A stretch of 64,000 nt of DNA from an uncultured Acidimicrobiales bacterium (GTDB taxonomy: Bacteria > Actinomycetota > Acidimicrobiia > Acidimicrobiales > Hopanoidiivorantaceae). The stretch spans positions 1,120,022-1,184,021 of the forward strand of contig OY282367.1 in NCBI GenBank assembly GCA_958295755.1, read 5' to 3'. The translations under genes and the position numbers were made by a program. Numbering within the stretch: the first letter of the stretch is position 1; every line of letters begins with the position of its first letter. The notes beneath the pieces were generated by a model. That model saw nothing but the letters and a program-made list of their open reading frames with translations. It was not told the origin of the DNA and did no database searches. Shown in pieces: positions 34,445 to 47,811 of this stretch.

Positions 34445-36368
34445 TTAAAATCTCCAGCATTCGCTCGGTGAGTGCGCCCGCTGAGAAAGGCACGCCTCGG
34501 ACTTTGTTGATGGACTGGGTGTCAACAAGATATTTGGCTCTGATGAGCTGGCTGAGCTGGCCGTTGTTCATCTCGGGAATAAGAATGTTCTTGTAGCGGC
34601 TGAGCACCTCACCCAAATCTTCGGGAAACGGATTGAGGTGGATGAGATGAGCGTGATCCACCTTGTAGCCTTCGGAACGCACTCGCTTCAGCGCGCTCGT
34701 GATGGCACCCCAGGTGGATCCCCAGCCGAGCACCAGCAGGTCGTGATGGTCTTCTGGGTTGTCGTCGGGGATGTCGTGGCCGTGGCGATCTTTGCCGTGG
34801 GTGTCTACCCAGGTATTGGGGATGTCTTTGGCGATGCCTGCGATTTTGTCGGCTCGGAAGTTGGTCATCAACTCGTGATTGAGCGGATCGTAAGACACAT
34901 TGCCCGTGCCGTCTTGTTTTTCCAACCCACCTTTGCGGTGCATGAGTTCGGGGGTGCCGGGGATAACCCAAGGCGTGGCTAGAGTTTCTAGGTCGCGCTT
35001 GTAGGGCCAGAAATGTTCGTTTCCGTCTTCGTCTATGTGGTTTGGCTCGGTTACAAAGTCCATTGAGATGTCGGGCAAGGTCGAGACATCGGGGATTTTC
35101 CAAGGTTCTGTGCCGTTGGCGATGTATCCGTCTGAGAGCAAGATGACGGGAGTTTGATATTTGATGGCGATACGCACGGCTTCTATGGCGAGAGTGAAGC
35201 AGTGGCTTGGGCTGTAGGCAGCCAGCACGGGAACCGGAGATTCGCCGTGGCGTCCGAACATTGCGATCATCAGGTCGGAAGCTTCGGTTTTGGTGGGTAA
35301 CCCGGTGGAGGGGCCGCCTCGTTGCACATTTACCACAAGCAAAGGTAGCTCTAGGCTTATGGCTAGCCCGATAGCTTCACCTTTGAGGGCTAGACCGGGG
35401 CCAGATGTGGTGGTGATGCCGATGTGTCCGCCGTAGGATGCGCCGATGGCAGCGCATACCGAGGCGATTTCGTCTTCGGCTTGGAAGGTACGAATGCCGA
35501 AGTTCTTGCGCTCGGAGAGTTCGTGAAGAATATCAGATGCGGGCGTGATCGGATACGAGCCTAAGAAGAGCGGCCGTTTGGCTTGCTGGCTGGCGGCGAT
35601 GAGACCCCAAGCAATGGCTGTGGTGCCGTTGATGTTGGTGTAGGTGCCGGATTCCAGCTTTGCAGGGCGGACTTCATAGGTGTAGTCGAACAGTTCTGCG
35701 GTTTCGCCATAGGCGTGACCTGCTTTGAAGGCGGCTGTGTTGGCGGCGATGACTAGCTCTTTGCCTTTGAACTTGGCTTGTATCCAATCGAGGGTTGGTT
35801 CGGTGGGGCGATTGTATAGCCATGAGACGAGACCGAGAGCGAAAAAGTTTTTGGAGCGGTCGGCGTCGCGAGGTTTCACGCCGATGACTTTGCAGGCTTC
35901 TTTGGTGAGCGATGTCATCGGGACGAGGATGGCTGTGTAGTTGTCTAGCGAGCCGTCTTCTAGGGGGTTGGATTCGTAGTCGGCTTTTTCTAGGTTGCGC
36001 TCGGTGAAAGAATCGGTGTTGATGATGACTGTGGAGCCGATCTCTAGGCGAGACAATTCGGTTTTCAGCGCAGCGGGGTTCATAGCTACCAGAGCATTGG
36101 GGGCATCGCCGGGTGTGGTGATGTCGTGCTCGCTGACATGAATCTGGAAGGCGGAGACTCCGTAAAGCGTGCCGGCTGGGGCGCGAATTTCAGCGGGGAA
36201 ATCGGGGAGGGTGGCAAGGTCGTTGCCAAAGACGGCACTGGCGTTGGTGAAGCGGTCGCCGGTGAGCTGCATGCCGTCTCCTGAATCACCCGCAAAGCGG
36301 ATGACTAGATTTTCGACTTGAGTGTTCTTGCGTTTTTCAGTGGCAATTTCAGCTATGGTGTCGGTCAC
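34437..36368 (-). CDS. korA: 2-oxoglutarate:ferredoxin oxidoreductase, alpha subunit (gamma-alpha fusion)
   Basis: This 643-aa protein joins an N-terminal gamma-type domain (VIRFAGDSGDGMQLTGDRF from about residue 21) to the alpha pyrimidine-binding domain (LGSYPITPASDILHEL near 270, GLALKGEAIGLA near 320) and a C-terminal domain II. This fused form is typical of actinobacterial KorA. The GTG start at 36368 follows a duplicated 18-bp sequence. It is the first gene of the korA-korB pair, with a 190-bp gap to the aldolase upstream. Confidence 0.92.
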   Translation of the reverse strand: MTDTIAEIATEKRKNTQVENLVIRFAGDSGDGMQLTGDRFTNASAVFGNDLATLPDFPAEIRAPAGTLYGVSAFQIHVSEHDITTPGDAPNALVAMNPAALKTELSRLEIGSTVIINTDSFTERNLEKADYESNPLEDGSLDNYTAILVPMTSLTKEACKVIGVKPRDADRSKNFFALGLVSWLYNRPTEPTLDWIQAKFKGKELVIAANTAAFKAGHAYGETAELFDYTYEVRPAKLESGTYTNINGTTAIAWGLIAASQQAKRPLFLGSYPITPASDILHELSERKNFGIRTFQAEDEIASVCAAIGASYGGHIGITTTSGPGLALKGEAIGLAISLELPLLVVNVQRGGPSTGLPTKTEASDLMIAMFGRHGESPVPVLAAYSPSHCFTLAIEAVRIAIKYQTPVILLSDGYIANGTEPWKIPDVSTLPDISMDFVTEPNHIDEDGNEHFWPYKRDLETLATPWVIPGTPELMHRKGGLEKQDGTGNVSYDPLNHELMTNFRADKIAGIAKDIPNTWVDTHGKDRHGHDIPDDNPEDHHDLLVLGWGSTWGAITSALKRVRSEGYKVDHAHLIHLNPFPEDLGEVLSRYKNILIPEMNNGQLSQLIRAKYLVDTQSINKVRGVPFSAGALTERMLEILNG

Positions 36369-36373
36369 TGGAA

Positions 36374-36418
36374 TTCTTCTTTTGGGTAGGCGAATAGGGG
36401 TTTTGGGTAGGCGAATAA
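36374..36418. repeat. Tandem duplication upstream of korA
   Basis: The stretch TTTTGGGTAGGCGAATA occurs twice, about 22 bp apart, directly upstream of the korA GTG. It lies within the 190-bp gap to the aldolase gene. I see no other feature in that gap. Confidence 0.85.
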
Positions 36419-36558
36419 GGGCGACAAAGAATCATGTGCCAGAGGAGGGAAAGTGCGTGTCGTGTCTGTGCAAGCAGTTAAAGGTTACGTCTTAAAAATT
36501 CAGTCTAAGTAGTTGCGTTCAAGTTTCACGCATTTCAAAGAATTTGAGTGCTGTACCC

Positions 36559-37632
<1,074 letters not shown>

Positions 37633-37825
37633 ACTTTACCACGCGCTTTTTTACAGTTCTGATTGTGCGGTCTTGTCATAAAGATGCCCGTGGCTACCTT
37701 TCTAAAAATTCTAGTTTAGTGCTAGATGTGTCACGGCAAAGGAGGTCGGGTGTTTAATTCGGCAAGGATGGTGTTCACAGAGACGGTCAGCAGAGTCGGT
37801 TCGCCATGTCGGTCAGGTATGTCGG

Positions 37826-38590
37826 TCAGCCGCTCAGTTCGTGAAGGCGGTCGGCGACATCTGCGAAATCGAGGTCGCGGTCGGCAATCCATTGGAATAG
37901 GGCTGTAGCTCTGGGGATTTCACCGCTTCGGTCATAGAGGTCGCCGAGCATATAGACAAGCCGCAGGGAGGTTTCTGGGGAGCACTGTGCTTTTTGGTGT
38001 TTGCCTGTCTTTCTGCTGGAATCACTTCCTGTGCTGTCTGCTGTTGTGCCTTTGCCAACAGAGGTGCCAGCAGTGGTGTCAGCATTTGCTTTTCCTATGG
38101 GCAACCAGTCATTTTCTAGCAGAGCGATGGCTTCGGCGAACTTGCCTTGATCGGCGAGTGCGCTTGAATAGACGATACGCCCTTCGGCAGCTAAGTCACC
38201 TGTGGGTGCGGAGATGCGAAACTCTTCCCATGTCTCCTCTACTTTCTCCCCTAGCCCCAGTGCCCGGTAGCAATCGCAGATCACAGGGTGTTGCTCGGTG
38301 CTGCCTCCAGCCAGGTTGCTAAAAGTTTCAAGTTCGCGGACTGCCTTGTGCCACTTCCCAAGTCGATACAGCACTAAACCGTATAGCTCACGGGCTTCGG
38401 CTACCTCTGGTGCTTGTTGCGCGATGGGGGCGAGTAGCCTCTGGGCATCCAGATACCGCTCAGACCCGAACAGTGTCCCAGCCTCACGCAACTGATTGCT
38501 GAGGCGGGTGCCTCTCTTCTCACCGAAGATGTGCACCAGTTGAGTCTCGGCTTTGGCCTGTTTAGTAGCTGGACGCTGAGACTTCGCCAT
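37826..38590 (-). CDS. TPR-like repeat protein, unknown function
   Basis: This 254-aa soluble protein is built of helical pairs resembling tetratricopeptide repeats (EVAEARELYGLVLYRLGKWHKA near 65-85; YSSALADQGKFAEAIALLE near 140; YMLGDLYDRSGEIPRATALF near 215). A low-complexity T/S/G/K linker at about 168-200 comes from a degenerate tandem repeat. It is probably a scaffold or a small actinobacterial conserved protein. No enzymatic motif is visible. Confidence 0.75.
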   Translation of the reverse strand: MAKSQRPATKQAKAETQLVHIFGEKRGTRLSNQLREAGTLFGSERYLDAQRLLAPIAQQAPEVAEARELYGLVLYRLGKWHKAVRELETFSNLAGGSTEQHPVICDCYRALGLGEKVEETWEEFRISAPTGDLAAEGRIVYSSALADQGKFAEAIALLENDWLPIGKANADTTAGTSVGKGTTADSTGSDSSRKTGKHQKAQCSPETSLRLVYMLGDLYDRSGEIPRATALFQWIADRDLDFADVADRLHELSG

Positions 38591-38617
38591 ACTTTCATTA
38601 TGCTTGCTGCACCTCCT

Positions 38618-38689
38618 ATCTCAGCAATGGCCTCTATCGCAGTAACGGCCTCTATCGCAGTAATGACTTCAATCTCGGCAATGACTCTA
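38618..38689. repeat. 18-bp tandem repeat, four copies, in a divergent promoter region
   Basis: Four 18-bp units (starting at 38618, 38636, 38654 and 38672) with two to five differences lie between the divergent TPR gene and the 61-aa membrane gene. A TATACT box follows at about 38697, some 30 nt before the start codon of the latter. Confidence 0.9.
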
Positions 38690-38731
38690 TTTTTTGGCTA
38701 TACTTTGGCAAAATCTGCGAAAGGAATAACT

Positions 38732-38917
38732 ATGGAATTTGCACAAAATGACGCCCCCCTAGACGAGCTTGACTTCACCTACACCATACCCGAACCCTCA
38801 ACCTTAGACAGGGTGGAGACATGGTTCTTAGACAACTTCGCATTTATATTCATGGCTTGGGGCCTTGTGGTATTGGTACTGCTAATTGCTATCGCAATTA
38901 AGGTTAACGATCGATAA
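38732..38917 (+). CDS. Small single-helix membrane protein
   Basis: This is a 61-aa protein with an acidic N-terminus (FAQNDAPLDELDF) and one transmembrane helix (FIFMAWGLVVLVLLIAIAI) followed by a basic end. GAAAGGA 7 nt before the ATG at 38732 supports this start over longer in-frame ones, which would read through the 18-bp repeat. I recognise no family. Single-helix proteins of this size often associate with larger membrane complexes. Confidence 0.65.
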   Translation: MEFAQNDAPLDELDFTYTIPEPSTLDRVETWFLDNFAFIFMAWGLVVLVLLIAIAIKVNDR

Positions 38918-38937
38918 ATACCCAGAGTTGCTATTTA

Positions 38938-40095
38938 TCAAACAGCCACTTCAGGAGAGAGAAGGCTTTGAATAGCCAATCTCACCGCTTCTTCTAGCCA
39001 GCCTTCCATATCGCTGGCGAAGAGATCGTCTATCTCCAAACAAACTGAATATAAGTCTCCCTCACCGTCTGCTGCTATCCACACTCCGGCAAATCCAGCA
39101 CATGCGGCATTTTGGCTGACTGGGTTGCCGCACTCTTCTGCCAGCTCTAAAGTGATAGGAGGATTGTCAACCAGTTGAGAATTAATCGCACATACTGAAA
39201 TAAGCATCATCTCATATGTATATGAGAAGATAGCGGACCGAGTGGTTCCAGTGGTAATTATAAGCATCGCATCGTAATAGTCTTGTGAAAAATGCTCCTC
39301 AGAGCAGGCATCAGATATTAGGTTGCCGATGCTGTCGTCTGTTTCGTCATCGTCTTCCAGTGAAAAAATGATTTCGTCAAGGGTGCGTGTTGCCCTTTGG
39401 AGATCGCCTGACGCAACAAGTTGCTCAAATTCAGGGTCGGAACCTTCGGGCTCCTTATTTCCTCTTAAACATCCGACCATATTTTTTATATACTGCTGCC
39501 ACAGCTCGCACCAATCATCAGTGGGCGTTAGTGCTGCACTTGGATACTTAGCTGCAAGATCATCACACCATTTCTGTTGGAAATAGATTTCAGCAGGTCG
39601 AGTATCAAGATTGACAGTGAATTCGGGCAGTTGAGTAGTGCTAGGCGGTGGGCTGGTGGTGGATGGCGGGCTAGTGGTAGATGGTGAGCTAGTCGATGTT
39701 GGGGGCGGCGTTGGGGGCGGTGCTGCATTGGTAGTCGTTGGGCTGGGAGTAGATAGAGGGATGGTCGTAGATGGTGGCGTAGCAGTTGGCGGGGTTGTAG
39801 TTGTTAGCAAGTTGCTCGGTTGCGTAGGTCTGTTACTTGTCGGAGGTAGCGAGGTGGTGTTACCTTCAGGCAAATCTGCCTCTTCCTCTGTTTGCTGCCC
39901 TGATTGTTGCTCTGCTTGCTGCCCATTAGCTGCAGTGGAAGGCACCGAAAAAGTCGGCGTGACAGAACTTGAAGCAGGCATCTCTGTGTTGGAAGTTCCA
40001 TCCTCAGAATCTCCCCCACCACAAGCCGTTGCTACCAAAGCAACCGACAACACTGCTGCCACCAACAGCTTCATGTGCCCATGTCTCTGGTGCAT
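38938..40095 (-). CDS. Predicted lipoprotein with Pro/Thr/Ser-rich linker
   Basis: This is a protein of about 385 aa. A lipoprotein signal (KLLVAAVLSVALVATAC) with lipobox A-T-A-C is followed by GGGDSEDG, the flexible start typical of exported lipoproteins. Next comes a linker of some 110 residues rich in P, T and S. The C-terminal domain of about 190 residues contains several cysteines (CDDLAAKYP, CELWQQY, GCLRGN, DACSEEHF) that may form disulphides. Start codons at 40095 and 40074 are both possible; neither has a strong Shine-Dalgarno. I do not recognise the domain. It is likely anchored on the outer face of the membrane. Confidence 0.72.
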   Translation of the reverse strand: MHQRHGHMKLLVAAVLSVALVATACGGGDSEDGTSNTEMPASSSVTPTFSVPSTAANGQQAEQQSGQQTEEEADLPEGNTTSLPPTSNRPTQPSNLLTTTTPPTATPPSTTIPLSTPSPTTTNAAPPPTPPPTSTSSPSTTSPPSTTSPPPSTTQLPEFTVNLDTRPAEIYFQQKWCDDLAAKYPSAALTPTDDWCELWQQYIKNMVGCLRGNKEPEGSDPEFEQLVASGDLQRATRTLDEIIFSLEDDDETDDSIGNLISDACSEEHFSQDYYDAMLIITTGTTRSAIFSYTYEMMLISVCAINSQLVDNPPITLELAEECGNPVSQNAACAGFAGVWIAADGEGDLYSVCLEIDDLFASDMEGWLEEAVRLAIQSLLSPEVAV

Positions 40096-40188
40096 TTTCC
40101 CTGGTGCTTTTTGATACTCCCATCCTATTACCAAGCCTTTGACTAACTCATCAGCGGCTCCATCTATCTCGACCAGTATCTCCAAATA

Positions 40189-40401
40189 TCAAAGCCACAT
40201 CGTACCTGCAGACAGCATTTGGGGGGTGATGCACATCTCTATCCATTCGGCTATGGTGTGGACTTCGGGGGCTTCCCAGATGGTCATTTGTGGACCTGAG
40301 CCACCTTTGGTATATGGGGCAAAAGCAGCGTAATAGTTTTGACGGGCAGCGTAGAGACCAGCCGACACAGGCAAAGGCGGATAGCCGCCTTGAAGAAGCA
40401 A
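40189..40401 (-). pseudogene. Possible gene remnant with Fic-like C-terminal sequence
   Basis: A 70-codon frame opens with a TTG and lacks a Shine-Dalgarno. LLLQGGYPPLPVSAG followed by a tyrosine-rich helix is reminiscent of the helix after the FIC motif in Fic proteins, but the motif itself is absent and the match is weak. Codon use looks protein-coding. It is either a relic or an unrecognised small gene. Confidence 0.3.
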
Positions 40402-40442
40402 TGCTTGTGAGAGATTAGCCTTTCATTATCTGAAGGTTTGCT

Positions 40443-40676
40443 TCACTCAGATAGAAGAATGTCTGCTTGGGTGTTTTCTTCGTTAACTCTTGTCTCAATT
40501 TCGTTTCTGCCCCAGATGGCTAGCCAAATAACAAATATAGCTATCGTTACCGCAATAGTCGCCCACGCTAGACGGCGAATCAGAATAGCGATACTATGAG
40601 CTTTTGAAAAATCTTCAGGTATCTTTGACTGCTTTTGTTTTTTCTGTGGCTCTTCGGTCTGAATTATTGTAGTCAT
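40443..40676 (-). CDS. Small single-helix membrane protein downstream of the rRNA operon
   Basis: This is a 77-aa protein with a lysine- and glutamine-rich N-terminus (EEPQKKQKQSKIPEDF), a transmembrane segment (AWATIAVTIAIFVIWLAIWG) and an acidic C-terminus. The ATG at 40676 is taken. A frame five codons longer exists, and no clear Shine-Dalgarno is present. It begins about 35 nt after the 5S rRNA on the same strand. No family is recognised. Confidence 0.5.
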   Translation of the reverse strand: MTTIIQTEEPQKKQKQSKIPEDFSKAHSIAILIRRLAWATIAVTIAIFVIWLAIWGRNEIETRVNEENTQADILLSE

Positions 40677-40710
40677 AAGACTGTTGTCCAATCGCCGGGG
40701 TAAAGAAAAA

Positions 40711-40827
<117 letters not shown>

Positions 40828-40914
40828 AACTTTGAGGGTGCTGAGTATCACCTGCGACATCAATTAATTGAGGTGAACTCCAGAGGCACGCCTCTGAGAC
40901 AAAGGCAACCCTCA

Positions 40915-40935
40915 AGAATTCCATTGCGAATACGA
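40915..40935. repeat. 23S rRNA processing stem, 3' arm
   Basis: These 21 bases are the reverse complement of 44238-44258 with one mismatch. The two flank the 23S gene, so the precursor would fold into a long stem of the type cut by RNase III. The spacer between 5S and 23S also holds a hairpin AGAGGC-AC-GCCTCT and no tRNA. Confidence 0.8.
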
Positions 40936-40984
40936 ACTCTGAAACAAATATAGACATAGCTAATGATTCGTTTGTAAGTTAAAT

Positions 40985-44095
<3,111 letters not shown>

Positions 44096-44145
44096 ATAAG
44101 CACTTTTCGCTGAATGCTCTCGCCAGAAATGCTTTAGTGTTTCAT

Positions 44146-44193
44146 AAAGCAAATTCAGCAGAAAGCAAATTCAGCAGAAAGCAAATTCAAAAC
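44146..44193. repeat. 16-bp tandem repeat in the 16S-23S spacer
   Basis: Two identical 16-bp units (44146-44161, 44162-44177) and a partly diverged third (44178-44193) lie near the 23S end of the spacer. The 318-bp spacer (44096-44413) otherwise contains the 23S processing arm at 44238-44258 and no tRNA gene. Confidence 0.92.
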
Positions 44194-44237
44194 GAAGAAC
44201 TATATTGTTTGTCTATCAAAATTATTTATTTCAATGC

Positions 44238-44258
44238 TCGTATTCGCAATGTAATTCT
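44238..44258. repeat. 23S rRNA processing stem, 5' arm
   Basis: This complements 40915-40935 across the 23S gene (20 of 21 positions). It marks the 5' side of the predicted precursor stem. Confidence 0.8.
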
Positions 44259-44409
44259 CAAAGGTCTGAGTGAAACGGCGTGCTAGACAACCGAACAATA
44301 GATGGACGACTGGTAGCACGGTGACGCTTCTGGGTAATCCCTCATAAGAGAAGATATACCTAAAAACAGAAGAGACGAGAGCCAGTGGTCAACTTGAGCT
44401 AAAAGCTCT

Positions 44410-45944
<1,535 letters not shown>

Positions 45945-45948
45945 ATCT

Positions 45949-46040
45949 CTGACTTCGCTAACTCTCGGGGAATAACCGAGAGGTAAAGTTTCTGCAAGCA
46001 GAACTTAGATGGCGAAGTCAAGAATCGTGTTGCACGATCC
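45949..46040 (-). other. Structured 5' leader of the rRNA operon
   Basis: Immediately before the 16S are nested inverted repeats: GACTTCGC...GCGAAGTC enclosing CTCTCGG...CCGAGAG and GTTTCTGC...GCAGAAC, followed by ATCGTG-TTG-CACGAT. These probably fold the precursor for 16S maturation. The remainder of the 580-bp stretch up to tyrS (45945-46528) contains boxA and the promoter and no gene I can support. Confidence 0.6.
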
Positions 46041-46313
46041 CCGATGGTGAGAATCAGGTTGGACTGAATCCAACTCGACCGACAGACAGATTAACCGAAA
46101 AACGGATAGTCCGACTGCCCCGTCAGGGTTCTTGCGAAGAGTGCTTGGGCTAGGGTTTCGCCATCAAATAATGGCTATGTGTCAAATGAATGACAAAGAT
46201 GCCCAAGCAGGAATTGAAGGCAAATGCTTTGCACGCCAACAGACATTACCTAAAAGGCACTGCCCGCAAGCACGCTCTACATCTGCCCGCACTGGCTTTG
46301 TTTCGTCTCTTCC

Positions 46314-46327
46314 ATTTTCAAGGAGCA
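46314..46327 (-). promoter_or_regulatory. boxA antitermination element
   Basis: The minus strand reads TGCTCCTTGAAAAT, close to the bacterial boxA consensus TGCTCTTTGAAAA, about 370 nt before the 16S and 130 nt after the promoter. boxA recruits NusB/NusE so that RNA polymerase reads through the long untranslated rRNA. Confidence 0.75.
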
Positions 46328-46457
46328 GTTCTGCCGTCACCTGAAGTCGTGAAGACTATCTGGCAACGGGCGGAGAGGTACTGTTTAAGAAACAGCCCTC
46401 AGAACCGCGCCCCTCACCAGAGGTCTCAAATTGAAATCTCTGACGAGGTGAAAGTTA

Positions 46458-46486
46458 ACTATAGCACATGGGTGTGATAATCACAA
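46458..46486 (-). promoter_or_regulatory. rRNA operon promoter
   Basis: The minus strand has TTGTGA (46486-46481), a 17-bp spacer and TATAGT (46463-46458), positioned upstream of boxA and of the 16S leader. It begins about 40 bp after the tyrS stop. Further promoters could exist in the leader. Confidence 0.65.
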
Positions 46487-46528
46487 CCCCTGTTGCAGAT
46501 TTATTTTTCGGCAACGATCGCTTGCTCT

Positions 46529-47788
46529 CTATTCAACTACTACGAGGCGGCGCTCTTTTTTCCCACGCTGTAAGAGCAGGTATTTACCTAGGAGCTTGTC
46601 TGTCAAGGCTTCGCCCGAAATCTCTGGGCCGACCCGCTCGTTGTTGACCAGCACTGCTGATTGGCTGAGTTGGCGACGGGCATCGCTAAGCGATGAGCAC
46701 AGACCGCTCTTGAGTAACAGTCCCTCTAAGGCTGCCTCACCTTCTAAGTCGTCTTGGCTTGCTGTGGCTTCACCCACTATGCCTCTAGTGGATTCAAGCA
46801 GTGCAGCCGTGAGCTCGGCGTTGCCGTAGATTACTTGGGCTGCGTCGTTGGCTTTTCGCACATTGTCTTGGCCGTGGACAAATCTGGTGACTTCGTCGGC
46901 TAGCACACGCTGGGCTGTTCTTTGCTCTGGTGCTTTGGCGTGCTCATCCATCACCGCCTCTATCTCTGTCATCGGTAGCAAGGTGAGCTGTGCCAATAAC
47001 GTCTCCACATCTCGGTCGTCACTGCGCAGAAAATATTGATGGAAGTCAAACGGGATCGTTCGCTCTGGCGAAATCCAGATGGTGCCTTCAGCTGTTTTGC
47101 CGAACTTCTGTCCATCTGATCGTGTAAGCAACGGCCAAGTAAGCCCGTGAGCCACCGACCCATTGCGCTTGCGAATGAGATCAATGCCAGCAGTGATGTT
47201 GCCCCACTGGTCAGAACCACCGACCTGTAGAACGCAGCCTTTGTGCTTATGCAACCACCAGAAGTCGTATGCCTGTAAGAGCATGTAGCTGAACTCGGTG
47301 TAGGAGATCCCTGCTTCGTTTTCCATGCGGGAACGCACCGAGTCTTTAGCTGCCATCTGATTAACTGTGACATGTTTGCCGACATCGCGCAGAAACTCCA
47401 AGATGCCAAGACCCTCTGTCCAGTCTTTGTTGTTGCACACCTCAATATTTGATCCCAGCAAACTTCGTATCTGAGAAGCTATGCCCGCAAGGTTGGCTTC
47501 TAAGGTGGCCTCGTCCAAAAGGTTACGCTCGTCCGATCGTCCGCTAGGGTCGCCGATCATCCCAGTAGCCCCACCCACCAGAGCAATCGGCGTGTGCTCC
47601 GCGTCTAAAAATCGCCGTAATGTCACCAGCCCTAAAAGACTCCCCACATGCAAACTGTCGGCCGTGGGATCGATGCCCAGGTAAAGCGTCTGCGACCCCT
47701 CGTCTAACAGCGCGCCAAGAGTAGCAGCATCGGTGCTGTCATGACAGAGGTGCCGCCGCCTCAGTTCTTCTAATAGCTGTGAAGTCAC
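46529..47788 (-). CDS. tyrS: Tyrosyl-tRNA synthetase
   Basis: This is a 419-aa class I synthetase that charges tRNA-Tyr. It has the HIGH-type HVGSLLGL near residue 46, the tyrosine-pocket QAYDFWWLHK near 170 (with VGGSDQWGN), KFGKT near 230 in place of KMSKS, and a C-terminal S4 domain (LLKSGLCSSLSDARRQLSQ). It starts with GTG at 47788. Only 23 bp separate it from the divergent PBP start. Confidence 0.96.
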   Translation of the reverse strand: MTSQLLEELRRRHLCHDSTDAATLGALLDEGSQTLYLGIDPTADSLHVGSLLGLVTLRRFLDAEHTPIALVGGATGMIGDPSGRSDERNLLDEATLEANLAGIASQIRSLLGSNIEVCNNKDWTEGLGILEFLRDVGKHVTVNQMAAKDSVRSRMENEAGISYTEFSYMLLQAYDFWWLHKHKGCVLQVGGSDQWGNITAGIDLIRKRNGSVAHGLTWPLLTRSDGQKFGKTAEGTIWISPERTIPFDFHQYFLRSDDRDVETLLAQLTLLPMTEIEAVMDEHAKAPEQRTAQRVLADEVTRFVHGQDNVRKANDAAQVIYGNAELTAALLESTRGIVGEATASQDDLEGEAALEGLLLKSGLCSSLSDARRQLSQSAVLVNNERVGPEISGEALTDKLLGKYLLLQRGKKERRLVVVE

Positions 47789-47811
47789 AACCTTAAACTA
47801 GCCTTAAAAAA

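Noticed and set aside
38618-38689. Four 18-bp repeats considered as a CRISPR array
   Set aside because: Units are directly adjacent with no spacers, and no cas genes are in the window.
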